Shown: positions 8,195 through 19,157 of the stretch, in pieces | Position numbering within the stretch: position 1 is the first letter of the stretch | How the letters are laid out: the number at the start of each line of letters is the position of its first letter | From: Nemertoderma westbladi | Taxonomy: Eukaryota > Xenacoelomorpha > Nemertodermatida > Nemertodermatidae | Assembly (NCBI GenBank): GCA_032718475.1 | Contig: JAUCBJ010007264.1 | Location: 31,183-95,182, forward strand | Direction: 5' to 3' | Length of the DNA stretch: 64,000 bases | Made by a program: the position numbers and the translations under genes | The notes under the pieces: generated by a model | What the model was told of the DNA's origin: nothing | Seen by the model: only the letters and a program-made list of their open reading frames with translations | Databases searched by the model: none

Positions 8195-11026
8195 ATGTGG
8201 CGCTGTACATATATTAGTCCGTCGATAGACGAAGAACCGTCGATAATACCGGCATATAAGATGGTAGTACAAAACATGGGGGCCAAGTCGTCTTCATTTA
8301 CGACGACTATGGCAGTGAGGGACACAGTGAAAGGGAAGGAAGATAGATACAGCAGTAGGGCCGTCGATATGATTCGACGTGGCTTCTACGTAGACGACGG
8401 AATGGAATCTGGAAATACGGTTAAGGAAATACTGGACACAGGGCGCGAGGTTCGCGACATCCTAAAAGGATCCGGTTTTAACCTGACCAAATTCCAATCC
8501 AGTTCGGAAGAATTTATCAAGGCGATAGAGGACAAGAGGCCAGAATCGACCATGGATAATCCCACAACGGCCAAAGGGCAGGACATGGCGATTAAAAGAA
8601 CAGAATCTCAACAGAAGGCATTGGGAATCGTGTGGGATAGAGAGACAGACGAACTTAAATATCAGCTGAGCCAAGAGGGCGCAGACATCCACACGAAGTG
8701 GGGCTATGTATCGTATATAGCAAGGATATACGATCCCCTAGGCCTAGCATCCCCATTATTAGTCACGGGTAAACAGATACTCAAAAGAGTATACAAATTG
8801 AAGGATGAGTGGGACGTAGAGGTACCAGAGGAAATCAAGAAGCAGTGGAGCAAGTGGACAAGAGACTTGGAGAAGATGGGAACATACAACTTGCCCCGAG
8901 TGTATTTCCCGGATGGGAACATCACGAGTCTGGACCTACACATGTTCTCCGATGCGTCGTTGGAGGCGTACGGAGCGGCACTCTATTTAGTACAACGAGA
9001 GGGGGCTCATAAGCCCAGACTAGCCTTTAGCAAAGCAAAGTCAACGCCGCCAGATTCAGCATCAGTTCCCAAGTTAGAATTGACAGCTGCGAGACTAGGA
9101 GTTAGAGCCACAGCCTACCTAGTGGATACTATTCCCAACATAGTGGAGACACACTACTGGACGGACTCCATGGTAGTGCTTGGTTGGCTACATAACGAAA
9201 GGACGAGATACCCGATATTCGTCGCAAATAGAGTGGACGAAATAAGGGCGACCACAGAACTGGAAAGGTGGCACTACTGCCCAACAGACGAGAACCCAGC
9301 GGACTTGCTGTCGAGGGGCGTAGAACGCCACACTTTCCTGAAGAAGGAAGTATTGTGGCAGCATGGGCCACAATTTCTGAGCGATAAGGAGGCCTGGCCG
9401 CCGATGAGAAAGGTGGATCCGGGCTCAGAAGTGGTATCAGAAGGAGAAGAGGGAGATTCAGAGGGAGAAGAGATATACTCCCAGATGGTGAGGGAGATTA
9501 GGGACGTGCAACCAGGACGAGAACTGTGCGATAACCCGACGGATAAACTCCTCAGCTACAGTTCTAGTTGGTATAAGACCAAGAAACTAGTGGCGTACTG
9601 GAGAGCCTTCGGGAATTTCCTTGCGGGAGTTGGCAAGGACAAGAAGATCAGGACAACCATAGATCTGGAAGGAGCGGCCAAGGCAGTGATCCGCTATGAA
9701 CAACGGAAGAACTACGGCGACGAGGTGGAACGCGTCGGTAACCAACAGCACCTCCGACGGGACAGCGAGCTGATTACGCTGTCGCCACAACTCAATGACG
9801 ACGGGATTCTAGTAATGAATTCTAGGGTGGGATACAACAACAGCATAGTCGTACCACCGAAACCCATCATCATTCCCACGGGATCGCCAATAGTCCACCA
9901 GATTATCTGGGACTCCCATAAGTCGATATTGCACGGGGGCACCAACCGAACCCTCACAGAGATAAGGAGGACCTATTGGGTCAAACAATTAAGGAAGAAG
10001 GTTAAAGCGGTAGTGGGGCAGTGCCAGACCTGCCGACGAGCGAAGAAGGAGCGAGCCGTACAGGAGATGGCGCCACTACCGGCGAGTAGGGTAAGACAGC
10101 ACGACCCGCCATTTACGCATTGCGGTGTGGACATGTTCGGGCCGATAAAGATCAAAGTGATGCGACACACGGAGAAACGCTACGGCATCATCTTCGTATG
10201 CAACAACACACGGGCGGTAGGGATAGAACTCGCCCAAGATGCAACTGCATCAGCATTCATTAATGCCTTAGAAAGGTTTAGGGACCGCAAAGGTGGGACG
10301 ATCGCAGTGATATACAGCGACAACGGCACCAACTTTGTGGGCGCAGAGAGTGAGATGGCAGAGGCCTTGGACATCTTGGAGGGAGAAGAAGTCAGGGCAG
10401 CCATGAGGCGACGACAAGTAAAGTGGGAGAGAAGGACGCCGTATGCACCACATACACTAGGGTGCGTCGAGAGACTGGTGGGCAGTTCAAAGCGTCTAAT
10501 GACGAAGCTAATGAACACCCACATGGTCACTGAGGACGTCTTACGGACAGTACTTGCGAAGTGCGAGGGGATCATTAATAGCAGACCGCTATATCCGGAG
10601 AATGATGACCCTGAGTCGTTAGACGTGCTGACGCCTAGCCATTTCCTGATGGAAAGGCCAGCGACCATCGATATGCGGGGTGTAGACCCAGATGACATAC
10701 ACTCCCGCCAAAGTTGGAAAGTCGCTAAAGCAATAAGCGCAGAGTATTGGAGGAGGTGGGTAGAAGAATACCTACCCACGCTCCATAAGCGAAGCAAGTG
10801 GAGGAAGCCGAACAGGGAGTTAAGAGTAGGAGATCTCGTAATCGTTACGGATGATACTATCATCAACAACCAGTGGCGGTTGGCGAGAGTTGTAGGCACC
10901 TACTCCGATGAGGACGGAAGTGTCCGATCGGTAGAAGTGCGGGTAGGTGGTAAGATAGGTGCGAAGGACAGGAAACCCTACAGGAGAGCAGTAGGCAAAT
11001 GCTGTCTGCTAGAAGGAGCACCTTAA
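8195..11026 (+). CDS. BEL-2 Pol: RT end, RNase H, integrase
   Basis: 943 codons with no interruption. The RT part starts just before motif B (NMGAKSSSFTT), followed by the catalytic motif as YVDD in GFYVDDGM at about residue 65. RNase H is at about 245-400 (LHMFSDASLEAYG, HYWTDSMVVL, CPTDENPADLLSRG). The integrase zinc-binding motif is at about 572-610 (DSHKSILHGG ... CQTCRRA). The DDE core has D in HCGVDMFGP, D in YSDNGTNF and E in LGCVERLV, where the usual GGSWERL is altered but Glu is kept. A DUF5641-like C-terminus follows at about 830-935. The ATG at 8195 is not a natural start: the N-terminal RT half is missing and the upstream bases do not continue the domain in this frame. Confidence 0.92.
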   Translation: MWRCTYISPSIDEEPSIIPAYKMVVQNMGAKSSSFTTTMAVRDTVKGKEDRYSSRAVDMIRRGFYVDDGMESGNTVKEILDTGREVRDILKGSGFNLTKFQSSSEEFIKAIEDKRPESTMDNPTTAKGQDMAIKRTESQQKALGIVWDRETDELKYQLSQEGADIHTKWGYVSYIARIYDPLGLASPLLVTGKQILKRVYKLKDEWDVEVPEEIKKQWSKWTRDLEKMGTYNLPRVYFPDGNITSLDLHMFSDASLEAYGAALYLVQREGAHKPRLAFSKAKSTPPDSASVPKLELTAARLGVRATAYLVDTIPNIVETHYWTDSMVVLGWLHNERTRYPIFVANRVDEIRATTELERWHYCPTDENPADLLSRGVERHTFLKKEVLWQHGPQFLSDKEAWPPMRKVDPGSEVVSEGEEGDSEGEEIYSQMVREIRDVQPGRELCDNPTDKLLSYSSSWYKTKKLVAYWRAFGNFLAGVGKDKKIRTTIDLEGAAKAVIRYEQRKNYGDEVERVGNQQHLRRDSELITLSPQLNDDGILVMNSRVGYNNSIVVPPKPIIIPTGSPIVHQIIWDSHKSILHGGTNRTLTEIRRTYWVKQLRKKVKAVVGQCQTCRRAKKERAVQEMAPLPASRVRQHDPPFTHCGVDMFGPIKIKVMRHTEKRYGIIFVCNNTRAVGIELAQDATASAFINALERFRDRKGGTIAVIYSDNGTNFVGAESEMAEALDILEGEEVRAAMRRRQVKWERRTPYAPHTLGCVERLVGSSKRLMTKLMNTHMVTEDVLRTVLAKCEGIINSRPLYPENDDPESLDVLTPSHFLMERPATIDMRGVDPDDIHSRQSWKVAKAISAEYWRRWVEEYLPTLHKRSKWRKPNRELRVGDLVIVTDDTIINNQWRLARVVGTYSDEDGSVRSVEVRVGGKIGAKDRKPYRRAVGKCCLLEGAP

Positions 11027-11149
11027 CTTGGAGTTAGAGTAGAGTTTAGTCGTCCAAGATTTGGACTGAGGGGGGTGGGATTGAGGGCGAGACGCCCTTC
11101 CCACACAAATAAAATAAAAATAAAATAAAAATAATAAGTACACAGTAGG

Positions 11150-11690
11150 TACGCAGTTAGTAGGCAGAAGTTAGTTAAGAGGTACGTAGTACCTAGTTAG
11201 TTAGTTAGTTAGGAGGTACGTAGTACCGATAGTTAGTTAGAGAGTTAGAGGGTACGTAGTACCGATAGTTAGTTAGAGAGTTAGGAGGGTACGTAGTACC
11301 GATAGTTAGTTAGAGAGTTAGAGGGTACGTAAGTACCGATAGTTAGTTAGAGAGTTAGAGGGTACGTAGTACCGATAGTTAGTTAGTTAATTAGGGGTAC
11401 GTAGTACCGTAGTTAGTTAGAGAGTTAGAGGGTACGTAAGTACCGCTAGTTAGTTAGAGAGTTAGAGGGTACGTAAGTACCGTTAGTTAGTTAGAGAGTT
11501 AGAGGGTACGTAAGTACCGTTAGTTAGTTAGAGAGTTCAGAGGGTACGTAGTACCGTTAGTTAGAGAAGAGTTAGAGGGTACGTAGTACCGTTAGTTAGA
11601 GGAGAGTTAGAGGGTACGTAGTACCGTTAGTTAGAGAAGAGTTAGAGTTAGAGGGTACGTAGTACCGTTAGTTAGAGAGAGAGAGTAAGA
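11150..11690 (+). repeat. Minisatellite with GGTAC-GTA-GTACC hairpins
   Basis: About 14 units of roughly 35 bp. Each has a GGTACGTAGTACC core (some GTACGTAAGTACC), a 5-bp palindromic stem around a GTA loop, separated by AGTTAGTTAGAGAGTTAGAG-type spacers. It lies 120 bp after the BEL-2 pol stop, where BEL-1 and BEL-3 carry the N-terminal part of the accessory ORF. The rest of 11027-12253 shows no convincing gene. Confidence 0.9.
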
Positions 11691-12253
11691 GGTAGAAGGG
11701 TATATAAGATATAGATATTAGTTAGCAGTTAGTAGCGTTAGTAGCGAGAGGGGGGCATATGAGTACAGCTGGGTAAATCGTGTGGCCACACGACGCACAC
11801 TGCTGTACTGCATAGGCCCACAGAGTAGGCCAGAATGTGGATTAGGGAATAGAATAATCAATAGGAAGCAGTAAGGTAGTAGGATTGAAATTAAATCAAA
11901 AATAAAATTAGAATAAGAATAGGGCTAAGAAGGGGAACAAATTATGGTAACAGTAGTAAGAATAGGCAATAACTCAGAAATTCAGAAAGAGATAGGCCAT
12001 CGAACTGAACTTAAACCACCTAAACCCATCACTCATCACGTTTGCGCCTTGGCAAGGCACCACCTACGGGTGAGCGATCGGGCAGAGTTCGAGATGGCAG
12101 GTAAACTTGTGAGAGAGGAGAGAAGCAGAGGAGAGGGAGGAGGAAGCTAGGGCGCAGAGCTACGGCTTCGAGGAATAAGCAGCCTTAGACGAACTTCGTT
12201 GGGCTTCGTCAGGGAGTTCGGGGGAGTCTCTAGGGAAAGAACTGGGGTGGACG

Positions 12254-12988
12254 GTGGGATCACCGAAACAGTCGACGTCGGGATTGCAAGCGATGCCCAT
12301 ACCAGCGGGCGCCGAGGGCGAACAACCGCAAAGGAAGTTAAGGGAGTTGGAGGGATGGAGAGCTACGGGCGAGAGCCAAGGCGGGAAGGGACATAGTGGG
12401 TCCACCGGGATACCGGGGTTGGGACCACTGCGAGAGGAGGACGAGGACGACGACGAGTTCGGAGAGATGCCGCCCATCGAGAGGATAGGCCACTCGGACA
12501 CGGACTGGGTTGGCGGGAGGGTGGTGACGGCCAGTGGGGCGAGAGCCTTCTGGGACAAACCCGGCAAGCGGGCCTGGGTGCACGAGGAGCCGGCGATGGA
12601 TTTCGCGGGGAGCACTATCAGGTTGGGCAAGCAACCGGGGACGGCACCACGGGTAGTATTCGGAGAGACGATGCCCGGGAGGGGCGAGGAGATCGACGTA
12701 GACAGGGACGCTAACGTCTAGAAGTTCGCCTATCAGCGACTCCACAGACCGCGGAGATCGCTTGGGATGAAAGACGACGTGGGGCGGGAGACATTGGTAC
12801 TCGGTTGCGGCTACTGTGGGAGACAGACCCACCAGGAAAGGAGCTGCTTGTACCGGTTCCAGAAAGGGACCAGCTGTCTCTACTGCCACGAGACGAGCCA
12901 CAGGATGGGAGCGTGTCCACGGTTGCAGAACCGATGTCCGAAGTGCAACTTTCGGGGACACCACGGACGCCAAGGAGGGATGGACTGA
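12254..12988 (+). pseudogene. Remnant of accessory zinc-knuckle protein in BEL-2
   Basis: One reading frame runs through 12254-12988 with a single in-frame TAG at 12719-12721. The N-terminal part is acidic (REEDEDDDEF) and unrecognised. The C-terminal part has CGYCGRQTHQERSC, CLYCHETSHRMGAC and a third module starting CPKCNFRGHH that lacks its last Cys. The second module matches BEL-1 CRWCNETDHSFHTC closely in spacing and sequence, and the position after integrase is the same. The large middle domain seen in BEL-1 and BEL-3 is absent, so this looks like a decayed or deleted copy. A separate low-copy CCHC protein is the alternative. Confidence 0.65.
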
Positions 12989-13636
12989 GGCTTTGATGTA
13001 GTGCGCCTGGAAGGCGCCACGTGAGACGTGCGAACTATGTACAAATTTAATTAATGCGAATAATCATATAAGTACAATTTGTATGTACGTACGTAGCAAT
13101 CAGTAATCTACAAATATACATTCGGAGTAAGTACTATAGTCATACAACCTTTCTCAATTAGCTACTGGGACTGTGGGGTAAACTGACTATGACACTATGG
13201 ACGAGACACCAGACAATTTCACACTTCTTGAGTGCGACGGCACAAAGAGGGGGGGGGGAGATTCGTCAGGAGGAATGAGGTAGTCAAAGTAGGGTTGAGG
13301 GAAGGAGTAGTAGGTGCGAAGTACAGAGAGAGTGCGGACGCAATTCTAGTGTGGGGGGGGGGGGGGAGAATAAGAGGCTGAGTGAGGGACGAGGAGGTCC
13401 GAGTGTATGAGAGAGTTAGGATGAGAGTGAAGAAGAGATAGGGCGGAAGTGTTGGGGAAACAAAAGTTGCGTGAGAGGTGAGCGCGATCGGCCCGACATG
13501 AGACGCCAGGCACACAGGGTAGCGTTATCATACCCATAGGGAGCGGCCTGGAAAGCCGGCTCCGAGAGAAAAGAATTCCACCCCACACCCGATACTAGAT
13601 CGGGATCCAGCGGGATTGCAGCGCACTTTTTGGTTG
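12989..13636 (+). other. Non-coding stretch before BEL-2 LTR
   Basis: No gene is supported. There are G homopolymer runs near 13247-13259 and 13352-13366, and purine-rich sequence between 13250 and 13460. The long minus-strand ORFs here are low-complexity translations of that purine-rich strand. Confidence 0.5.
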
Positions 13637-13674
13637 ATGCTATCTTCTTACCGGGAAGATAGCATGGGGGGGAG
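13637..13674 (+). promoter_or_regulatory. Perfect hairpin and polypurine tract at BEL-2 3' LTR
   Basis: ATGCTATCTTC (13637-13647) pairs perfectly with GAAGATAGCAT (13655-13665) around a 7-base loop. It is followed at once by the purine run GGGGGGGAG (13666-13674), which abuts the TGTTAG start of the LTR. A purine run in this place is the expected plus-strand primer; the hairpin next to it is unusual. Confidence 0.75.
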
Positions 13675-14938
13675 TGTTAGCTTATTCAATCCCGCTAACA
13701 CCCCATAAAGTTTAGCCAATAAGCAATATTGGGAGCCACGAGATTGGGTAATTAACCAACTCGTGCCATCCCAATAAGAATGGGAAGGAAACGCACAATG
13801 AGGGTCAGGGGCCAAACCCCTAACCCAGAGAGAACAGGTGGAGTGAACGGGAACACTCCAAAGGGCGCCAACAAGGGTATCAACCAATCAGAGGGGGGAA
13901 AGGCATCGATTAGGTAGAGTAACAAGGCCAACCGTGCAATATAGCCACTTGGCAGTAATCATATCAATTCAGTTATCTCAGTGCAATACTGGTGCTAGTT
14001 TAGGTTACATAGTTTAGCTAGGGAAGGACCGGGACTTTAGTTACCGTATCCCGCCTTCCGTGTACAACAACAATATTATCTCATATCTATATCTGTATCT
14101 ATATCTCTATACCCAAACATTATATACGACGAACAGCACAAACTCATTCACTCTTTACACACGGCGGGGACGCGTAAACTAACAACGGATAAACCGGGAT
14201 CCCTCTTGGATCCCGTCACAAGTACGCTGTAACATATTTGTGACTGTAATTAATTAGTAAAATTAAGAATTTGTACGCAGCATAGCGGAGAGTAGTTAAG
14301 GTAGTAATTTGGAGTACCGTACACTATTCACGCTGGGCGGTTATTTAATTAGCGGACAATAAGTTAGATCGCAGTATACAGTACGCAACACGCATTAGTA
14401 ATTTTGCTGGTCTAAAGCCAGCCGTAGGCAAGTTTAGTCCCACAGCAGGTATTAGCCCCAAAAAAGATACTGTACTAGACAATTTGATTATTTAAATATT
14501 CTCACATTCACACATTCCGTTAGGGAACCCCAGTCTTTGCGATTAGATTAGATTAGAAAAGACGTAATTGTTAACGCGTTTTAGCAGCAAAATTAGGCCG
14601 CAGGAATACACTCTGAGTGTAGAGCCTCTCACACTCGTCTTAAGTAAGCTTAGGGAGCCGATTCGGGTTTATTGTTTTGGTTATTCCCGCGTGGCTCATA
14701 TATTCGAACAGTTAGCTCTCTATTGAGTAATCGATAGAGAAAGGAACGAGAATTTAGCAGGAGCAGTAGAAATTAGGGAAATATATTAGCGGACGGCAGG
14801 TTAGCGCCATCCAACGGTGAGTAGCGGTTTTGTATTTAGCAGCCCTACATTAGCAATTACACGCTCCTGATTGCCCTGTTTAATAAATAGAGCAGTTTTG
14901 TGTCTTTATTGGTTAGGCCGGGTAGTTTGTTCGTAACA
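13675..14938 (+). mobile_element. BEL-2 3' long terminal repeat
   Basis: 1264 bp starting TGTTAGC and ending CGTAACA, directly after a purine tract. AATAAA occurs about 50 bp before the end (14883). A 10-bp-arm hairpin (GGGTCAGGGG / CCCCTAACCC) lies near 13801-13825. No second copy of this LTR is in the window, so the ends rest on the TG...CA rule, the 5-bp TGTTA/TAACA inverted repeat and the purine tract. TGGCGACAGTG seven bases after the end resembles a primer-binding site and would make this a 5' LTR instead; the upstream purine tract and pol argue for 3'. Confidence 0.7.
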
Positions 14939-16690
14939 GAAAATATGGCGACAGTGTTCATTAATACTGAACGGACACATCAAAGATTTATTACATCCAT
15001 GCAGGAGATAACAACAATAAACTTTAATTAGATATAATTGTATATTACCGGTACCTGTTAATAAATTTCACTTATATTCGATATAGTACATAATTAAAAT
15101 GTTCAAAAGAGTATCCATAAAATCCTTTCTTCACATACCGAACGCTGATAAGTTGACATAAAGTAACAAAATTGCATACATCATTGTGTGCAAAGGTCAC
15201 TTTTCACTTTTCCTTGTTTATTTATGTAAACTTCCCTCGCTGCGCTCGCTCGGTACATAAATAAACTCGGGTCATAACGCTGCAAAGTGCTACTTTGCAC
15301 ACAATTATGTAATGTAAATAGTTATTAATTTCAATCTATCACTGATTAAACCACCATCTTATTCCCGTAATGTCTGGTTGTATAATCGATGTAATTATGA
15401 GTTGTTAGGCGCCAAACTTCGCACAGCGCAGTGAAAAAATGGACTAATCTCTTAAAAAATACTGCAAAAACCGCCACACCAAATAAAACAGTTACAATCA
15501 AACCAAATGACAAACCGTGGTATTCCAATGTTACAACACGAATATGACACTGAAATATATCGTACCTTGTTGATTACGGCTTTTTTGGATACGTGTCGAT
15601 GTACGGCACGAAAAATACAAGTAGCACAAATTTCATAATGAAAAATCATTACCAAATCAACCTGATTTTATAACATTTGGGGTTTTTTGGAATGCTGATC
15701 ACGAATATGACACTCATAAATATCGTATTATCCATCCAACCAAATTTGATTTTTTCCCTTTGAAATTGTAGGCTACTTGCATTTTTCGTCCCACCAGACA
15801 AACACGAAAAACGATAGTTGCGTTAGCGACCTTGAAAACCAGTATAGTTTCAGAATTACCAAAAAAAGGCAAAATTTAAAAGTTTCAAATTTTTGCTGCT
15901 TGTACTTTTCGTTTTGGAGTACCAAAATGGCACCAAAATTGGGATTGCACATTCCAGAAATATTTATAACTACTTTCATCGCGATCAGCTACCGCAAAAA
16001 CCCGTATACGTTTAGAATTATCTAACCAAACACAAAATGTTTAGTAATTTTATACCCGCTGGTATAGTCCCGCTGGTTTAGGCATGAGAATAAACCTAGC
16101 TAGATAAACCTAGCATGATGATTCTTAAAGAATAACCGGACCCTCCAATAATAAACCTCCAGTAACCTGTTAGAATGGCTAACCGACTACCTCTCGAACA
16201 ACTATCAGAGTGTTATTATTAGTGGTACACAGTCGGGTTGGTTGCTTACATTAGCGGGAGTCCCACAAGGATCATAATCATTATGCACCAGGAACTTACT
16301 CAATTATATGAAAGTACTGTACATCTTTCCTCCAACGTAACGCTTCGCAAGATTAACGATAAGGGCAACTTTTGCAATTCAGAGATTTTCTTCCCTGGCG
16401 GTTATTGCTTCAACACAACTACTTATTGTCCATCACTCTGCTCAATCTTAAGAATTTTACTATAAAGTCGCGCCGTTAATAATTATAGGGATTCATATTT
16501 CTAAGCGGCGCGGCGCGCCTGACTAATATTATTAATCATTGTTATTATTTCGAATTATTATTTTTTGTTTTTTTTATGTTAAATCATTTTATTATTTTAG
16601 TCTCAGTTTGCCAAGAAATGTTGACCGACTGTTTGATTTTTTTTTACTGTACATAAAGATCTGCTGTCATTGAACTGTATATTGGCACAT
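14939..16690. other. Intergenic DNA, no gene seen
   Basis: AT-rich sequence with a foldback repeat near 15.2-15.3 kb and a short direct repeat (GAATATGACACT followed by an ATATCGTA-like stretch) near 15541 and 15702. None of the short ORFs has a recognisable domain or splice context. Confidence 0.5.
15178..15310. repeat. Foldback inverted repeat
   Basis: Two imperfect arms of about 55 bp share TTGTGTGCAAAG and GTTTATTTATGTA blocks in inverted order. They enclose a GC-rich centre (CCCTCGCTGCGCTCGCTCGG). This may be a small foldback or MITE-type element; no target-site duplication was identified. Confidence 0.6.
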
Positions 16691-17379
16691 TTATTCAAAC
16701 TTACAGCGAAATGGAATGTCATCGATCTTATCAAAGTAGGCGACATCGTCACCGTAGGTGTCGACGATAGTACTAAGTTTGGTGTCTGAATCTACGCCAG
16801 TTTCTAATCCACAGAAATTCACTGCATTCCAGGCCCAAACAACCGCTCTGCATAGATGATTGTCACCGCATTCCTCCATACATTCATTGTAAGAGCTGAT
16901 GTCTGTTTGAGTCGTTAGATTCACTTCTCTTAGGAAACTTTTGTGGCAAGGAGAACGAAACTTTGTCACCCATTCAACTGGAATGGAAACAAACGTGATA
17001 TACAAAATACAGAAGTGTAATTTATTTGTGTGAACTGGCAATGCGACTGGATCTAGAATATTTTTACTGTATAATTTCTGATAAATAATGAACGCATCTC
17101 ACCTTTTTTTGTACTAATCCATCTTCTTTCTGATGTATCAACATACCAGCTGTCCATTCTTTCAAGACAGCTTTCGTAGTAAAGCTTACAGACCCCTTCG
17201 TTGTAACTGAAAGCCGTACACTGGTCCCTTTGTTCGCACTTAATGTTACATAAAGCGGTAGAGGGGGAGGTTGTAGAGAACGCAGTAGCGGAGGGATTCG
17301 TACAGAAGTTGTTAATGTAGATTTTGCCAACCGAATTGTTTATCACAGTGATTGCGATAACAAAGACTCCAGTATACAT
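16691..17379 (-). CDS. Secreted protein with two PAN/apple-like domains
   Basis: Two exons: 17379-17103 and 16977-16691, with a 125-bp intron (GTGAGA donor, TTCCATTCCAG acceptor). The phase-1 junction fits and gives 187 residues. The first 18 residues are a hydrophobic signal peptide. Domain 1 (about residues 20-90) has Cys at 26, 44, 48, 54, 64 and 71, including CNIKC and CEQRDQC. Domain 2 (about 98-187) has CMEEC and CGDNHLC and ends FRCKFE. The C-x3-C-x5-C core is the hallmark of the PAN/apple fold, which mediates protein or carbohydrate binding in secreted proteins. The stop TAA overlaps the polyadenylation signal AATAAA (16695-16690). The specific ligand is unknown. It looks intact and is one of few host genes here. 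Confidence 0.8.
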
Positions 17380-19157
17380 TATGAGGAGTTTATTTCTTTA
17401 TAGGAAAAGTTGTACAATAGTTATCCTGATTTTATGTAAAAATCTCTGGAGTAAAAATCTCAACAAGATATTAACCCATGGTCTGATCAAATACTGTATA
17501 TTTATTTCTTGGGAGGAGAAGATAATGTAATTTATGTTTTGGTACGCAAAAGGTTAACTGATTTGTCGAATAGCTACTCTGCTATGTTCTTTTATATAGG
17601 CCTATTAGAGGCCATCAATTCGTTTTTGGCCATAACTCCGCCATAATACACTCAGATATTCAAACACTCTAAATTGTAAATTTATAATTAAAGGTACTGC
17701 AGGCCTATTTATTAAACATTGTTAAACAAAAAACACCAGTTTTTAGAAGGAATTTACGGAAATAAATCCAAATTTACCTATTCCGAGCGGCTCAATAGGT
17801 ACTGTAGTCCTGAAAATACCCAATTTACTATGAAGAAATACGCGATACCATCAGTTTGAGTTAGTACTGTATTTCCAGGTCTAACTTTTATTCGAGCCGT
17901 TATTATACTATGGCCGTTTTCCAATAATTGTGGTAGGGTGTGTGTGGTTCTCGGAAGCCGATGTGCCTTCTGACTTCTGAGACACAACAATGGGCATTTG
18001 GAGCTCGGCCCTACAGTAATTGCTCAGTGATAACTTACCGTTGGCCTTCTGTTTAACGAAGGCCCGCTATCATACAGTACAGTATGTAGGGTAGGCCTAC
18101 TAGTACCAGAGAAGAGAGAGTGAATAACTCCAATGTGGAAGAGGAAACAGATCAATGAGATATAGTCCCCACTATACAATCGCTTGACCGAAGACGCAAC
18201 CAAACTGAAAACAGACTTTATTATTCAATTCCACCTTTCTGTCAGTAGAAAATCAAATTCATTTTGGTATTTTGCCATGTACAGTACAGTACATGTATGT
18301 ATGTAAAAAAAATGTAAATTTCAAATGAAATAAACTAAAACTGAAAAATTGTCTGAAATTTGCTTTATTTTACAAAAGATAAAAACTACTGTTTGCTATC
18401 GAAAAACAGTGTCCGAACTATTTGCTACTATTTGGTACAATCAATAATAGTTACATGGCAAATAGCGGATGAAATAGAAATTATACAACGAATCGTACGA
18501 AACTCGTTCAACGAAAAGAGGTAATAAAAAATAGTAAAAATATAACCAAATTAATGTGCTTACAGTACTGCACTATATTAATTTATATGTATGTTGTAGC
18601 CACGGTATAGAATCTATCAATATTGCCTTCATTATGTATAAATAAATGATATATTTTCGAAAAGTGTTTATACAGTAGAAGCTGGTTGATTGATGTAGAT
18701 TAAAGTTTATTCTTATACTTAAATACTGTACTGTGTCCTATATGTAGGCCTACTGTAGTGATTATGTAGGCCTACTGTATAGTGTTGCAGCAACCACTGT
18801 CTCACCCCCCCCCCCCCCCCCCCGGAAAGAGTTGCCGTGGGTGTCAATGAATAATAAATGAATTGCTGCCAGGTGCAGCTGACTGACGGTTTTTTTTTAT
18901 AAATAAATAATACGATTGTAAAGCCTTGTACTTTGGGATGTAGAAGGCCTGCAATTCCTCATAGATCATCATAGTGAGGTATATCTCTACATAAACTCAG
19001 ATATACTGTAGTTCTCCTAACTGAAACCTCAACTTCTACCACAACTAGTAATTACTACCCATTCCACTCACCTACTACCAAACCCTCACGTGGCCGGTGT
19101 ACAAAGGCTGAGATTGAGATAACTCCCTCTTGAATTGACTCCCCAGTCATCTCAGCC
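17380..19157. other. Intergenic DNA upstream of PAN gene
   Basis: No gene is recognised. It contains a dispersed repeat at 18125-18450 and a C homopolymer of about 19 bases at 18805-18823. The rest is AT-rich with several TAGGCCTA words. Confidence 0.5.
18125..18450 (+). repeat. Dispersed repeat Y, copy 1
   Basis: About 325 bp, related in reverse orientation to 30471-30787. Shared landmarks are AACTCCAATGTGGAAGAGG at one end, a TGTACAGTAC-rich centre and TTTGGTACAATCAATAAT at the other. No coding capacity; SINE or MITE type is undecided. Confidence 0.75.

Larger units (their letters stand above)
8195..14938 (+). mobile_element. BEL/Pao retrotransposon BEL-2, 5'-truncated
   Basis: Order: RT end, RNase H, integrase, minisatellite, zinc-knuckle remnant of the accessory ORF, hairpin, polypurine tract, 3' LTR ending in TAACA. 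Everything upstream of the RT region between motifs A and B is missing. The element lies in the same orientation directly after BEL-1, and its pol is clearly diverged from BEL-1 pol. That all parts from 8195 to 14938 belong to one insertion is inferred from order and strand. Confidence 0.7.

Noticed and set aside
10180-10899. 239-codon minus-strand ORF
   Set aside because: Antisense to BEL-2 integrase, whose catalytic residues are intact on the plus strand.
12160-12973. 156- and 211-codon minus-strand ORFs
   Set aside because: Antisense to the zinc-knuckle remnant; the plus strand shows the C-x2-C-x4-H-x4-C modules.
13219-13588. Overlapping minus-strand ORFs near 13.2-13.6 kb
   Set aside because: Low-complexity Ser/Pro/Leu translations of a purine-rich strand with G homopolymers.
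14945-14962. TGGCGACAGTG after the BEL-2 LTR as a primer-binding site
   Set aside because: It would make the LTR a 5' LTR, but pol, the hairpin and the purine tract lie upstream and no Gag follows. The match to any tRNA 3' end is short.
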